Assembly (NCBI RefSeq): GCF_014836755.1
Contig: NZ_JACSQF010000013.1
Coordinates: 91,585-155,584 of the forward strand
Direction of reading: 5' to 3'
Length of the DNA: 64,000 bases
DNA from: Oerskovia merdavium
GTDB taxonomy: Bacteria > Actinomycetota > Actinomycetes > Actinomycetales > Cellulomonadaceae
Positions within the stretch are counted from its first letter, which is position 1, and each line of letters begins with the position of its first letter. The position numbers were made by a program, and so were the translations under genes. This document shows positions 37,053-46,953 of this stretch, in pieces. Below the pieces are notes generated by a model that worked only from the letters and a program-made list of their open reading frames with translations, was not told where the DNA came from and did not search any database.

Positions 37053-38071
37053 CCACAGTGCCACCCGTCTCAACGACGGCGATCCCCCTGACCGATCCGG
37101 AGCTCTCGGCGACGCTCACCGCGCGTCTCGCGACCGTCGAGGCGCGCCTGGGCGACGCCGTCGCGCACTCCGACGGGCTCGCGGACACCGCGTCCCGCCA
37201 CCTCGTGAACGCCGGCGGAAAGCGCCTGCGCCCGCTCCTCGCACTGCTGTGCGCGGAGCTGGGCGACGGCGCCCGGCCGGAGGTGGTGGAGGCGGCCGTC
37301 GTCGTCGAGCTCACCCACCTGGCCTCGCTCTATCACGACGACGTCATGGACTCCGCGCCCGTGCGGCGCGGGGCTCCCTCGGCGCACGCCGTGTGGGGCA
37401 ACTCCGTCGCGATCCTCATCGGCGACCTGCTCTTCGCCCGTGCGGCGTCGACGGTCGCCGCCCTGGGACCCGATGCCGTGCTCATCCAGGCGCGGACGTT
37501 CGAACGGCTCTGCCTCGGCCAGCTGCACGAGACGACGGGCCCCTCGGAGAGCGACGACCCCGTCGAGCACTACCTCGAGGTCCTCGCGGACAAGACCGCG
37601 TCGCTGCTGTCGACCTCGGCCCGCCTGGGCGCGATGTTCGGTGGCTGCGACCCGTCGGTCGTCGAGGTCGTCGCTGAGTACGGCGAGAAGCTGGGCGTCG
37701 CGTTCCAGCTCGCCGACGACGTGCTCGACCTCGCGTCCTCGGGCGAGCAGTCCGGGAAGACGCCGGGGACGGACCTTCGGGAGAAGGTCCCGACCATGCC
37801 TGCGCTGCTGCTGCGCGCCCGCGTGAGCAGCGGCAAGGGGACCGCCGCGGACGCCGCGATCGTCGACCTGCTCGACTCGGACCTGTCCGGCGACGAGGAG
37901 CTCGCGTCGGCGGTCTCCGCGCTCCGTGCTCACGAGGTCCTGGCCGAGACCCGGGCGCTCGCCGTCGGCTGGGCCCGGGCAGCGATCACCGAGCTCGACC
38001 CCCTGCCGGCGGGCCCCGTCAAGGACGCGCTCGTCTCGTTCGCCCAGGCGCTCGCCGACCGCGCGGCCTGA
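37049..38071 (+). CDS. Long-chain polyprenyl diphosphate synthase
   Basis: Trans-prenyltransferase that builds the isoprenoid tail, most likely for menaquinone through MenA. The 340-residue protein has NAGGKRLRPLL, the first Asp-rich motif HDDVMD near residue 93 with SLY upstream, the GQLHETTGP region, and the second Asp-rich motif ADDVLD. Chain length cannot be read safely from the sequence. Its GTG overlaps the nuoN stop, so it can be read from the nuo transcript, but TAAGTT six bases upstream suggests its own leaderless promoter. A strong hairpin follows. Confidence 0.93.
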   Translation: MTTVPPVSTTAIPLTDPELSATLTARLATVEARLGDAVAHSDGLADTASRHLVNAGGKRLRPLLALLCAELGDGARPEVVEAAVVVELTHLASLYHDDVMDSAPVRRGAPSAHAVWGNSVAILIGDLLFARAASTVAALGPDAVLIQARTFERLCLGQLHETTGPSESDDPVEHYLEVLADKTASLLSTSARLGAMFGGCDPSVVEVVAEYGEKLGVAFQLADDVLDLASSGEQSGKTPGTDLREKVPTMPALLLRARVSSGKGTAADAAIVDLLDSDLSGDEELASAVSALRAHEVLAETRALAVGWARAAITELDPLPAGPVKDALVSFAQALADRAA

Positions 38072-38079
38072 TCCCTCGG

Positions 38080-38119
38080 AGGGCGGCACCCGAGTCCTCG
38101 AGGTCTCGGGTGCCGCCCT
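38080..38119 (+). terminator. Strong terminator closing the nuo operon
   Basis: Perfect 15-bp stem (38080-38094 with 38105-38119) and a 10-base loop, eight bases after the polyprenyl synthase stop. CTT and CGTC follow rather than a T-run. Confidence 0.85.
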
Positions 38120-38284
38120 TCGTCGTGCGAGGTGAATCCTGCCTGCGGGAAGACGTCCGCACCCCGGCAGGACAGCGTCCGTGGCCTGCGAGGACGTACC
38201 GTCGAACGTTACTGGCAGTAGCGCCAAGGGGGAGTTCTCCCCATCCAGTGGATGTCATCGTCGTGACCTCTTGTGGTTATCCTT

Positions 38285-38301
38285 CTACCCGCGACGGGTA
38301 G
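38285..38301. promoter_or_regulatory. Inverted repeat upstream of the giant surface-protein gene
   Basis: CTACCCG-CGA-CGGGTAG, a perfect 7-bp repeat in the 246-base gap between the terminator and GTG 38366. It may be an operator or a leader hairpin. I see no convincing -35/-10 pair for this long operon, so the promoter is not located. Confidence 0.35.
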
Positions 38302-38365
38302 GGGCACCTGGCAGGAGGGGCTCTGGGGACACCTGGTTGCAGCACTCAGCATCCTCGGAGGATCT

Positions 38366-41300
38366 GTGACCTTCCTATCCCGTCTGTACGACAGGCGTCG
38401 CTCTGTGGCGTCCGTGAGCACGGTGTCCATCTTCTCGACCGCGCTGGTCGCCTTCGCGATCACGTACGACGGTCAAGCCACGGCAGACGTGGAGCTCAAC
38501 GACTCCGGCGTGTGGGTGACCCGCACGTCGGGTGGCGCGCTGGGGCGGTTCAACTTCGAGTCCCAGGCACTGGACGGGTCGCTGCTGGCCTCGTCGGCCT
38601 CGTTCGACGTCCTGCAGAACGCGGGCAAGGTGCTGCTCGTCGACGACGGCGCAGGTTCCGTGAGCCCCGTCGACGTGGCGCGGCTCAAGCTCGACGGGAC
38701 GGTCCGTCCGCCGACGGGCGCTGAGGTCGCCCTGGGAGGTTCCACGGTGGCCGTCCTCGACGACGAGGAGGGCCTGCTGTGGGTGGTCCCGTTCGCGGGG
38801 GTCGCGTCGTTCGACGCGGAGAACCTCGAGCCGACCGCCGAGGTCGGCGGTGAGGGCGTCGTCCAGGTCGCCCAGGACGGCACGGTGTTCGTCGTCGTCC
38901 CGGCCACGGGTGAGCTGACCAAGGTCACGACGACGGCGACCGGGACGGTCGAGGAGGTCACCACGTCCACGGTGCCGGTCGGCAAGGGCGACGAGGTCGA
39001 GCTCACGACCGTGGGGTCGGAGCCGGTCGTGCTCAACCGCACGCAGTCTCAGCTGGTTCTTCCGGGGGGCGAGACGCTGGCGCTCGAAGGGGCGTCGGAC
39101 GGACGCCTGCAGCAGCCGGGGTCCAAGACGCCGGACGTCGCGGTCGCGACGAGCACAGGCCTGGTCCTGGCGCCCCTCGACGGTGGCGACGCGGTGACGC
39201 GCGCGGCGTCGGGCCTGCCGGCGGCGCCCGTGCAGCTGGGTGGATGCACGTACGGCGCGTGGTCGCAGTCGGGTCAGGTCATCCGTGACTGTGCGGGGAC
39301 CGACCTGGACATCGACAAGCGGCTCGACGGGGTGGATCCCCAGAACCGCCTGGAGTACCGGGTCAACCGCAAGGCGATCGTGCTCAACGACCTGTCGGCG
39401 GGCACGCTCTGGATGGCGGCCGACGAGTACGAGAAGGTCGACGACTGGGAGCTCGTCCTCCCGGAGCAGGCCGAGGGCGAGGAGTCCGAGGCGGACCTGA
39501 GCACCCCGGAGCAGGTCGACCAGTTCGTGCTCGACCGTTCTCAGCCCAACCAGCCGCCGCTGCCGGTCGACGACACGTTCGGCGTACGACCCGGGCGCAC
39601 GACCCTGCTGCCGGTGCTGGGCAACGACGTCGACCCCGACGGGGACGTCATGACGGCTTCGCTCGTGGGCGAGGGGCCGCGCGACGCGCAGGTGCAGACG
39701 GTGCTGGGAGGCGCCGCGCTCCAGGCCGTCGTCCCGGAGGACGTCGAGGCGGGGACGTCCTCGTTCCGCTACTCGGTGTCCGACGGTCGTGGCGGGGTCG
39801 CCGAGGCCGGGGTCGAGCTGAGGGTCTCGCCCTGGGGCGAGAACGCCGCGCCCGAGCAGACGGGCGAGCCGGTGCTGGTCGTCGAGTCCGGCAAGACCGC
39901 CGAGATCAAGGTCCTGCCGTTCTTCCGTGACCCCGACGGTGACGACCTGTACCTCGCGGCTGCGTCGGTGACGTCGGCCGGCGACGAGGTGCGCTCACGC
40001 CCGGACGGCTCGGTCGAGTTCCGTGACGGCGGTGGGTCGACCGGCCGGAAGATCGTCAAGATCATGGTGGCCGACGGCCAGGGCGAGGTCTTCGAGGGGG
40101 TCCTGAACGTCGACGTGTCGGGGGCCGGGCAGCTCGCGCCGGTCGCCGTCGCGGACCATATGGTCGTGCCCGCGGGCCAGCCCGTGACGGTCGAGCCGTT
40201 GCTGAACGACTACGACGCGAACGGGGACGAGCTGCGCCTGGTCGACGTGACGCAGTCCGCGCCCGCGCAGATCACGCCCAACTTCGACGCGGGGACGTTC
40301 CAGTTCTTCTCGAACGAGCCGCGGTCGTACGACCTGACGTACCAGGTCTCGGACGGTCCCAACGCGACGACGGGGCTCGTGCGCGTCGACGTCCTGCCGG
40401 CCTCGGCGGCCGAGGGGCCGCCCATCGTGGTCTCCGACACCGCGCTGCTCCCCTCGGGGGGCAAGACGCTGGTCGACGTGCTCGCGAACGACACCGACCC
40501 TGCGGGTGGGGTGCTCGTGGTGCAGTCGGTGAGCGTCCCCGACGAGGCGGGGATCTCTGTCGCGGTGCTGGCCCACCAGATGCTGCGGATCACCGAGGTG
40601 CGCCGGCTGGACGCGCCGGTCACGATCGAGTACACGGTCTCCAACGGCACGCAGACCACGACCGGTCAGGTGCGGGTCATCCCGGTCCCGGCACCGGTCA
40701 AGCTGCAGCCGCCGAACGCGGCCGCCGACGAGGCGACCGTGCGGGTCGGTGACGTGGTCACGATCCCCGTGCTCAAGAACGACACGCACCCCGACGGTCT
40801 GGAGCTGTTCCTGCAGGACGAGCTCGAGCAGGGGGTGGCCCCCGAGCAGGGCGAGATCTTCGCGTCAGAGGGGCAGCTGCGGTTCAAGGCCGGCCCCGAG
40901 GCGGGCACCGCGTATGCGATCTACCGCGTGCGGGACAAGAACGGCCAGGAGGACTCGGCCCAGGTCACGATCCACATCCGTGACGGCGAGGAGAACTCCC
41001 CGCCGCAGCCGCTACCCGTGCAGATGCGCGTGCTGTCCGGCGCGAGCGTCCGGGTCGCGGTGCCGCTGGACGGGATCGACCCCGACGGCGACTCCGTCCA
41101 GCTGACGGGCATCGCGTCCGCGCCGAGCAAGGGCACCGCGAAGGTCGAGGACGGGTTCCTGGTCTACGAGGCGTCGAAGGACGCTACCGGGTCGGACACG
41201 TTCACGTACTCGGTCCAGGACGCGCGCGGCGAGATCGCGGTGGGCACCGTGCAGGTCGGGATCTCCCGTCCGCCGGCCGCGAACCAGCCGCCGGTCGCGA

Positions 41301-44300
41301 TCGACGACGTGGTGACCGTCCGTCCGGACCGCACGGTCTCGGTGGCCGCGCTGGCCAACGACACCGATCCCGACGGCGACCAGATCGCGCTGCGTCCTGC
41401 GGGCCTGGAGGCACCGAAGGAGCTCGACGCGCAGGTCGTGCAGGACCGGGTGGTCCTGACCAGCCCCGCCGAGGCGGGCGCTACGTCGTTCTACTACGGG
41501 ATCGAGGACGCGTTCGGCGCGCGGGCCGCGGCCTCGATCACGGTGAACGTCGACCAGGACGCCCCGTTGCTCGCGCCGATCGCACGGGACGACACGGTCC
41601 CGATGGACTCGATCCTCGGCAAGACCAGCGTCAAGGTCGCGGTCCTGGACAACGACGACGACCCCGACGGGGCCGCGTCCGAGCTCACGGTCACGACCCA
41701 GACGCTCGGCGTCACGGTGTCCGCGGACGGCGTCCTGACCGTGCCGCTGACCGAGGAGCGGCAGGTCCTGACCTACACGGTCACCGACGTCGACGGGTTG
41801 ACGTCCCGGGCGTTCGTCAAGGTCCCAGGCCTGACCGAGCAGATCCCTCAGCTGCGGCCGGGGATCGCGCCGCTCGAGGTCCACGCGGGCGAGTCCCTGC
41901 CCGTGGACATCACCGACTACGTCCTGGTCCTGGAAGGACGCACCCCTCGCCTGACCGAGGAGTCGAAGGTCTCGGCGCTCGAGGGAACGGTCGCCGTCAC
42001 CGATGCCACGAACGTGGTCTACACCCCCCGGGTGGACTACGCGGGGCCGTCCACGCTGTCGTTCGAGGTCACGGACGGCACGGGACCGGACGACCCCGAG
42101 GGGCACAAGGCACTGCTCGCGCTGCCGATCCTGGTCCTTGCGCCCAAGAACCTTCCCCCGGTCCTGTCGGCGTCGAACGTCGACGTCGCCGCCGGGGACG
42201 AGGGCAGCGTCGACCTGGCCCGGTTCGTCGAGGACCCGGACGGGGACCCCGTGACGTTCACCGCGGGCGCGACCCCCACCGGGATCTCGGTCGCGATCAG
42301 CGGGACGACGGCAACCGTCAGGGCCGCCCCCGAGATCACCAAGGGCACCGTGCTGAACGTCCCGATCACCGTGACCGACGGCGAGCACCCGCCCGTCGAG
42401 GGAACCCTCGCGGTCAAGGTCGTGGCATCGACCCGGCCGTTGGCCAAGGCGAACGAGGACACGGTCGACAAGGCCCACCAGGGCAAGGACGTCCCGGTCA
42501 GGGTCCTCGCCAACGACTCCAACCCCTTCCCCGAGACCCCGCTCAAGCTCGTCGACGCCCTGGTCGAGACCGGCAACGGATCGGCGACGGTCTCCGGCGA
42601 CCAGGTCGTGGTCACCCCGGACAAGACGTTCGTCGGGGTCATGGTCGTGCGCTACCGCGTCCAGGACGCCACGAACGACCCCGACCGCCAGGTCGAGGGG
42701 CGCATCCAGGTCACCGTCCAGGGGCGCCCGGAGACTCCTGCCAAGCCCACGGTCGAGGAGGTCCGCTCCAAGACCGTGGTCCTGACGTGGGACCCGCCCG
42801 TCAACAACGGTGCCGAGATCACGGGCTACACCGTCAGGTCGACCAACGGGTACACCAAGGCGTGCGCGACCACGACCTGCACCCTGGACGGCCTGACCAA
42901 CAACGTCGTCTACAACTTCACCGTCGTCGCGACCAACGAGGTCGGTGACTCCGACCCGTCCGCGCCCTCCGAGGACGCGCGTCCCGACGAGAAGCCCAAC
43001 CGCCCGGCGCCACCGACGCTCGCGTTCGGCGACACCTCGATCAAGCTCACCTGGGTCAACGAGACGTACACCGACCGGTCCCCGATCAGCTGCGTCAACA
43101 TCCGCATCTCGGGACCTGGCGGAGGGACCGACCGCACGTGCGTGACCGGTACCTCGTACGAGTGGACCGGGCTGCAGAACGGCGGCTCCTACACCTTCGA
43201 GATCCAGGCGGTGAACGCTGCACCGGACCCGTCCGAGTGGTCCGGAGCCTCGGCGCCCGAGATCCCGGCGGGCAAGCCCGCGGCTCCGGCGAAGCCGGGT
43301 GCGACGCGCACGTCGCTCGGGTCCTCGTCCCAGATGAAGATCGTGTGGGCGGCACCGGCCGACAACGGCGGACCGATCACCGGTTACACGGTCGAGGCGC
43401 TGCGTGGAGGTGCAGTGGTGTCGTCGACCAAGGTCGCCGCGACCACCGCCACCATGGGTGTGCCGGCGGACAGCACCGACTACACGTTCAGGGTCAAGGC
43501 GCACAACAAGGCCACGGACAAGTTCGGCGAGGCGGCCTTCAGCCCGGAGTCCAACCCGCAGCGTGCGTTCGCGGCGCCTGGCGCGGTAGCGGGTCTGACG
43601 GCCACGGCGACCGGCGCCAACGGGACCGTCCAGCTCGCGTTCGCCAACGTGACGGCCGCCGGGGCGCGTGACGGCGAGATCAGCTACGAGTGGAGCCAGA
43701 ACGGCAGCTCGGGCTGGGCCGCTCTGGGAGCGAACAAGGTCGTCAGCGGCCTGAACAACGGGACGGGCTACGACTTCTACGTCCGTGCGGTGGTCAAGGC
43801 CGACGGCGGACGGGGGGACGGTCCGGCCTCGAACAAGGCCACCGCGAACCCGTACGGTCCCATCCCGGCGCCCAGCGTGAACGCCTCGGGAGGGAACCAG
43901 ACCGTCGGCTTCAGCTGGAGCACCTCGGGCAACGGGCGCAACTACACGACCACGGTCACGGGGGCCGTCTCGAGCGGAGCCGCGAGCGGGAGCGTCAACG
44001 TCGCGGCGGGCTACTCCGACCGCAAGGAGATCTGTGTCACGGTCACGGACGCCGAGGGGCAGACCGCCTCGAAGTGCGCGGCTGCGACCTCGGACGCCAA
44101 GCCGGCCCGCGACATCTGGACCGAACGGGGCAGCCGGGTGAGCAACAACGACTGCAACGACCCCGCGTGCGCCTACCTCGTGCTCCGCATCCGCAACGCG
44201 GAGCCCAACACGCCGTTCAGCACGCAGTGCTGGTCGAGCTACGGCGGGAACCACTGGTTCAGCCCCTCGAGCGGCGGGTTCTCCAGCACCGCGCTCAACG

Positions 44301-44428
44301 GCGCGTCGCAGCGGACCGACGCGAACGGCAACTGGGACGGCACCATGTGGTGCTTCCACGGGCACGCCGGGACGACGATCTGGGTCAAGACGAACGTCTG
44401 GGGCGACTCCAGAGCAGCGATCTGGTGA
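38366..44428 (+). CDS. Giant membrane-anchored surface protein with Ig-like and Fn3 repeats
   Basis: A 2020-residue surface protein. A basic N-terminus and one hydrophobic segment (VSTVSIFSTALVAFAITYDG) provide an uncleaved anchor or signal. Residues about 40-370 look like a beta-propeller-type region. Then come about eleven tandem Ig-like/cadherin-like repeats (about 395-1455), many with the NDTDPDGD type of acidic loop. At least four Fn3 domains follow (about 1457-1835), then a further beta domain and a Cys-containing C-terminal domain. There is no LPXTG motif. GTG 38366 is chosen for GGAGG just upstream and because the anchor follows directly; ATG/GTG sites further upstream are possible. 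It heads the MoxR-DUF58-kinase-EccC cluster and matches the fn3 member of the bifidobacterial PFNA cluster. Confidence 0.88.
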   Translation: MTFLSRLYDRRRSVASVSTVSIFSTALVAFAITYDGQATADVELNDSGVWVTRTSGGALGRFNFESQALDGSLLASSASFDVLQNAGKVLLVDDGAGSVSPVDVARLKLDGTVRPPTGAEVALGGSTVAVLDDEEGLLWVVPFAGVASFDAENLEPTAEVGGEGVVQVAQDGTVFVVVPATGELTKVTTTATGTVEEVTTSTVPVGKGDEVELTTVGSEPVVLNRTQSQLVLPGGETLALEGASDGRLQQPGSKTPDVAVATSTGLVLAPLDGGDAVTRAASGLPAAPVQLGGCTYGAWSQSGQVIRDCAGTDLDIDKRLDGVDPQNRLEYRVNRKAIVLNDLSAGTLWMAADEYEKVDDWELVLPEQAEGEESEADLSTPEQVDQFVLDRSQPNQPPLPVDDTFGVRPGRTTLLPVLGNDVDPDGDVMTASLVGEGPRDAQVQTVLGGAALQAVVPEDVEAGTSSFRYSVSDGRGGVAEAGVELRVSPWGENAAPEQTGEPVLVVESGKTAEIKVLPFFRDPDGDDLYLAAASVTSAGDEVRSRPDGSVEFRDGGGSTGRKIVKIMVADGQGEVFEGVLNVDVSGAGQLAPVAVADHMVVPAGQPVTVEPLLNDYDANGDELRLVDVTQSAPAQITPNFDAGTFQFFSNEPRSYDLTYQVSDGPNATTGLVRVDVLPASAAEGPPIVVSDTALLPSGGKTLVDVLANDTDPAGGVLVVQSVSVPDEAGISVAVLAHQMLRITEVRRLDAPVTIEYTVSNGTQTTTGQVRVIPVPAPVKLQPPNAAADEATVRVGDVVTIPVLKNDTHPDGLELFLQDELEQGVAPEQGEIFASEGQLRFKAGPEAGTAYAIYRVRDKNGQEDSAQVTIHIRDGEENSPPQPLPVQMRVLSGASVRVAVPLDGIDPDGDSVQLTGIASAPSKGTAKVEDGFLVYEASKDATGSDTFTYSVQDARGEIAVGTVQVGISRPPAANQPPVAIDDVVTVRPDRTVSVAALANDTDPDGDQIALRPAGLEAPKELDAQVVQDRVVLTSPAEAGATSFYYGIEDAFGARAAASITVNVDQDAPLLAPIARDDTVPMDSILGKTSVKVAVLDNDDDPDGAASELTVTTQTLGVTVSADGVLTVPLTEERQVLTYTVTDVDGLTSRAFVKVPGLTEQIPQLRPGIAPLEVHAGESLPVDITDYVLVLEGRTPRLTEESKVSALEGTVAVTDATNVVYTPRVDYAGPSTLSFEVTDGTGPDDPEGHKALLALPILVLAPKNLPPVLSASNVDVAAGDEGSVDLARFVEDPDGDPVTFTAGATPTGISVAISGTTATVRAAPEITKGTVLNVPITVTDGEHPPVEGTLAVKVVASTRPLAKANEDTVDKAHQGKDVPVRVLANDSNPFPETPLKLVDALVETGNGSATVSGDQVVVTPDKTFVGVMVVRYRVQDATNDPDRQVEGRIQVTVQGRPETPAKPTVEEVRSKTVVLTWDPPVNNGAEITGYTVRSTNGYTKACATTTCTLDGLTNNVVYNFTVVATNEVGDSDPSAPSEDARPDEKPNRPAPPTLAFGDTSIKLTWVNETYTDRSPISCVNIRISGPGGGTDRTCVTGTSYEWTGLQNGGSYTFEIQAVNAAPDPSEWSGASAPEIPAGKPAAPAKPGATRTSLGSSSQMKIVWAAPADNGGPITGYTVEALRGGAVVSSTKVAATTATMGVPADSTDYTFRVKAHNKATDKFGEAAFSPESNPQRAFAAPGAVAGLTATATGANGTVQLAFANVTAAGARDGEISYEWSQNGSSGWAALGANKVVSGLNNGTGYDFYVRAVVKADGGRGDGPASNKATANPYGPIPAPSVNASGGNQTVGFSWSTSGNGRNYTTTVTGAVSSGAASGSVNVAAGYSDRKEICVTVTDAEGQTASKCAAATSDAKPARDIWTERGSRVSNNDCNDPACAYLVLRIRNAEPNTPFSTQCWSSYGGNHWFSPSSGGFSSTALNGASQRTDANGNWDGTMWCFHGHAGTTIWVKTNVWGDSRAAIW
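39549..42720 (+). repeat. About eleven tandem Ig-like repeats in the surface protein
   Basis: Each unit is 90-110 codons, usually starting with a PP/AP-x-A-x-DD type segment and holding an acidic loop such as LGNDVDPDGD, LANDTDPDGD or LDNDDDPDG. The units are diverged in DNA sequence, so this is protein-level repetition rather than recent duplication. Confidence 0.75.
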
Positions 44429-44489
44429 CGCCCCGCAGGACCCGCGCGCCCCTACCTTCAGCACGACCGAGACCACGAGGAACCTCCCG

Positions 44490-45464
44490 ATGACCACCAT
44501 GACCCCCGAGCAGGCCGCCTGGTTCGCTCAGACCTTCGACCGTCTGGTCACCAACGTGGGCCAGGCCGTGCTGGGCAAGTCGCACGTCGTGCGCCTGGTC
44601 CTCACGTGCATGCTCTCCGAGGGCCACATCCTCCTCGAGGACGCGCCCGGCACGGGCAAGACCTCGCTGGCCCGAGCGTTGGCCGCGAGCGTCCAGGGCA
44701 CGCAGAACCGGATCCAGTTCACGCCGGACCTGCTCCCCTCCGACGTCACGGGCGTGACGATCTACGACCAGAAGACCGCGAAGTTCGAGTTCCACCAGGG
44801 GCCGATCTTCGCGTCGATCGTCCTCGCGGACGAGATCAACCGTGCCTCGCCCAAGACGCAGTCCGCGCTCCTGGAGGTCATGGAGGAGGGGCAGATCACG
44901 GTCGACGGCGTGACTCACTCGGTGGGCCGGCCGTTCATGGTCATCGCGACCCAGAACCCGATCGAGCAGGCCGGCACCTACCGTCTGCCCGAGGCGCAGC
45001 TCGACCGATTCCTCATGAAGACGTCGCTCGGGTACCCGGACCACGCGGCCACGGTCGAGATCCTGCAGGGGGCCTCGGTGCGTGACCGCAGCGCGACCCT
45101 CCAGGCCCTCATCACGACGCAGGCCGTCGCGGAGATGGCCGACCTCGCCGCGGGTGTCCACGTCGACGGCGCCGTGCTCGAGTACATCTCCCGTCTCGCC
45201 GAGGAGACCCGCAACGCGGCCGAGTGCCGGGTCGGGGTCTCGGTGCGTGGGGCGCTCGCGCTCGTCCGGTGCGCCAAGGTGTGGGCTGCGGCGCACGGCC
45301 GCAACTACGTCCTGCCGGACGACATCAAGGAGCTCGCACAGCCCGCCTGGGCGCACCGGCTCGTGCTCGACCCCGAGGCAGAGTTCGCGGGGGCCACCAA
45401 CGAGGGCGTGCTCGCGCGCCTCCTGGCCGACGTCGCGGCGCCGCAGGAACGCCGGTCGGCCTGA
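44490..45464 (+). CDS. MoxR-type AAA+ ATPase
   Basis: A 324-residue ATPase with Walker A LLEDAPGTGKTSLARAL, Walker B SIVLADEINRASPKTQ, the sensor-1 ATQNPIEQAGTY segment and the lid region. MoxR proteins act as chaperones or remodelers, usually with the DUF58 protein encoded next to them, as here. It starts 61 bases after the surface-protein gene, preceded by GAGGAA, and ends four bases before DUF58. It corresponds to the AAA-ATPase of the PFNA cluster. Confidence 0.95.
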   Translation: MTTMTPEQAAWFAQTFDRLVTNVGQAVLGKSHVVRLVLTCMLSEGHILLEDAPGTGKTSLARALAASVQGTQNRIQFTPDLLPSDVTGVTIYDQKTAKFEFHQGPIFASIVLADEINRASPKTQSALLEVMEEGQITVDGVTHSVGRPFMVIATQNPIEQAGTYRLPEAQLDRFLMKTSLGYPDHAATVEILQGASVRDRSATLQALITTQAVAEMADLAAGVHVDGAVLEYISRLAEETRNAAECRVGVSVRGALALVRCAKVWAAAHGRNYVLPDDIKELAQPAWAHRLVLDPEAEFAGATNEGVLARLLADVAAPQERRSA

Positions 45465-45468
45465 CCTG

Positions 45469-46953
45469 ATGACCACGACCGAGACCTCCGTCGCCGCAGG
45501 CGGTACTCCAGACCCCGCTCCCGGACGGACGCCCCAGGGCGTCCCGAGCACCCAGGGCCCGAGCACCCAGGGTGCTCGGAGCACCACGGGTGCGCCCGGC
45601 GCCCCCGAGGCCCTTGGGGCCCCGGACGCAGCGTCGCGACGCGCCCGGACTCCGTGGAGCCGTCCGGCCCGCCCGACCACGAGCGGCGCCGCACCCGCAC
45701 GCCCGGGGCGCGCGACGCCGTCGGGCAGCGGGGGCAGCCGGGCCACGCGCCTGCGCGGGCTCCTCACCCCTGTGACGACACCCGTCGCGGAGGCGCTCGC
45801 CCCCGTGGTCTCGGTCGTGAGCCCGTTCGGGTGGGCGGTCCTGGTCGGGACGGTCGCGGCGTGGTGGGCCGGCCTGCTGTTCTCGTGGGTCGAGCTGATC
45901 GTGGTCGCGGTCGTCCTGACGGTCGCGCTCCTCGCAGCCGTCGCGTTCGTGCGCGGGACGTTCAAGTACACGGTCGACCTGGACCTCGGGCAGCAGCGCG
46001 TCACGGTCGGTGACCGCGCGGTCGGCCGGCTCGAGGTGAGCAACCAGTCGTCGCGCCCACTCCTGCCCGCCGTGATGGAGCTGCCCGTGGGTGCGGGCGT
46101 GGCCTCGTTCCCGGTCCCGCGTCTGCGCACCGGGGCGAGCCACGAGGAGATCTTCACGATCCCGACGCACCGCCGCTCGGTCATCCCCGTGGGCCCCGTG
46201 CGCTCGGTCCGCGCCGACCCGCTGGGGCTGCTGCGCCGCGAGGTCGTCTGGACCGACCCCGAGGAGCTGTTCGTCCACCCGCGCACCAAGAACCTGTCGG
46301 GCTCCTCGACGGGCTTCCTGCGCGACCTCGAGGGCCGCGTGACCCAGGACATCTCCAACTCCGACGTGTCGTTCCACGCGCTGCGCGACTACGTCCCGGG
46401 CGACGACCGTCGTCACATCCACTGGAAGACGACGGCCCGCACGGGCCAGCTCATGGTCCGCCAGTTCGAGGAGACGCGGCGCTCGCACCTCGCGGTGATC
46501 CTGTCCACGCGCACCGAGGACTACGGCCACCCCGACGAGTTCGAGCTCGCGGTCAGCTCGTGCGGCTCGCTCGGGCTCCAGGCCATCAAGGAGGACCGTG
46601 GCCTCACGGTCCTCGTCAACGACGGCAGCCTGCGCGGGGACAACCGTGTGCGGCTCCTCGACGACCTCGCGCGCGTCGAGACCCGCGAGCTGCGCACGAG
46701 CCTCGTCGACGTCGCGCGCGTCGCGACCGCGAGCGTCACGGACGCCTCGGTCGTCGCGCTCGTGGTCGGCAGCTCGGTCACACCCACGGAGCTGCGCGCA
46801 GCCTCGGCCCGCCTGCCGAAGGACGTCCGGGTCATGGCGATCCAGTGCGTCCCGGGCGCCAAGGTCAGCCGCCACCGGATCGCCGAGCTCGTCGTGCTCA
46901 CCATCGGGGAGCTGGGCGACCTTCCCCTCGCGCTGCGGAGGCTGAACGACTGA
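45469..46953 (+). CDS. DUF58 domain membrane protein
   Basis: A 494-residue protein. The N-terminal 90 residues are low complexity (Pro/Ala/Thr/Ser, with a PSTQGPSTQG repeat). Two membrane segments lie at about 118-165. A domain of beta strands follows, then the DUF58 signature FHALRDYVPGDDRRHIHWK near residue 305 and RQFEETRRSHLAVILSTR. DUF58 proteins are regular partners of MoxR ATPases, and the combination with a transglutaminase-like gene is widespread. The stop overlaps the next ATG as TGATG. Confidence 0.93.
   Translation: MTTTETSVAAGGTPDPAPGRTPQGVPSTQGPSTQGARSTTGAPGAPEALGAPDAASRRARTPWSRPARPTTSGAAPARPGRATPSGSGGSRATRLRGLLTPVTTPVAEALAPVVSVVSPFGWAVLVGTVAAWWAGLLFSWVELIVVAVVLTVALLAAVAFVRGTFKYTVDLDLGQQRVTVGDRAVGRLEVSNQSSRPLLPAVMELPVGAGVASFPVPRLRTGASHEEIFTIPTHRRSVIPVGPVRSVRADPLGLLRREVVWTDPEELFVHPRTKNLSGSSTGFLRDLEGRVTQDISNSDVSFHALRDYVPGDDRRHIHWKTTARTGQLMVRQFEETRRSHLAVILSTRTEDYGHPDEFELAVSSCGSLGLQAIKEDRGLTVLVNDGSLRGDNRVRLLDDLARVETRELRTSLVDVARVATASVTDASVVALVVGSSVTPTELRAASARLPKDVRVMAIQCVPGAKVSRHRIAELVVLTIGELGDLPLALRRLND

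Noticed and set aside
39549..42720. Recently expanded DNA tandem repeats in the surface-protein gene
   Set aside because: Units match only at protein level. DNA identity between units is too low for recent duplication.
41012..44500. 1162-codon open frame opposite the surface-protein gene
   Set aside because: Same high-GC artefact. The plus strand encodes recognisable Ig-like and Fn3 repeats.
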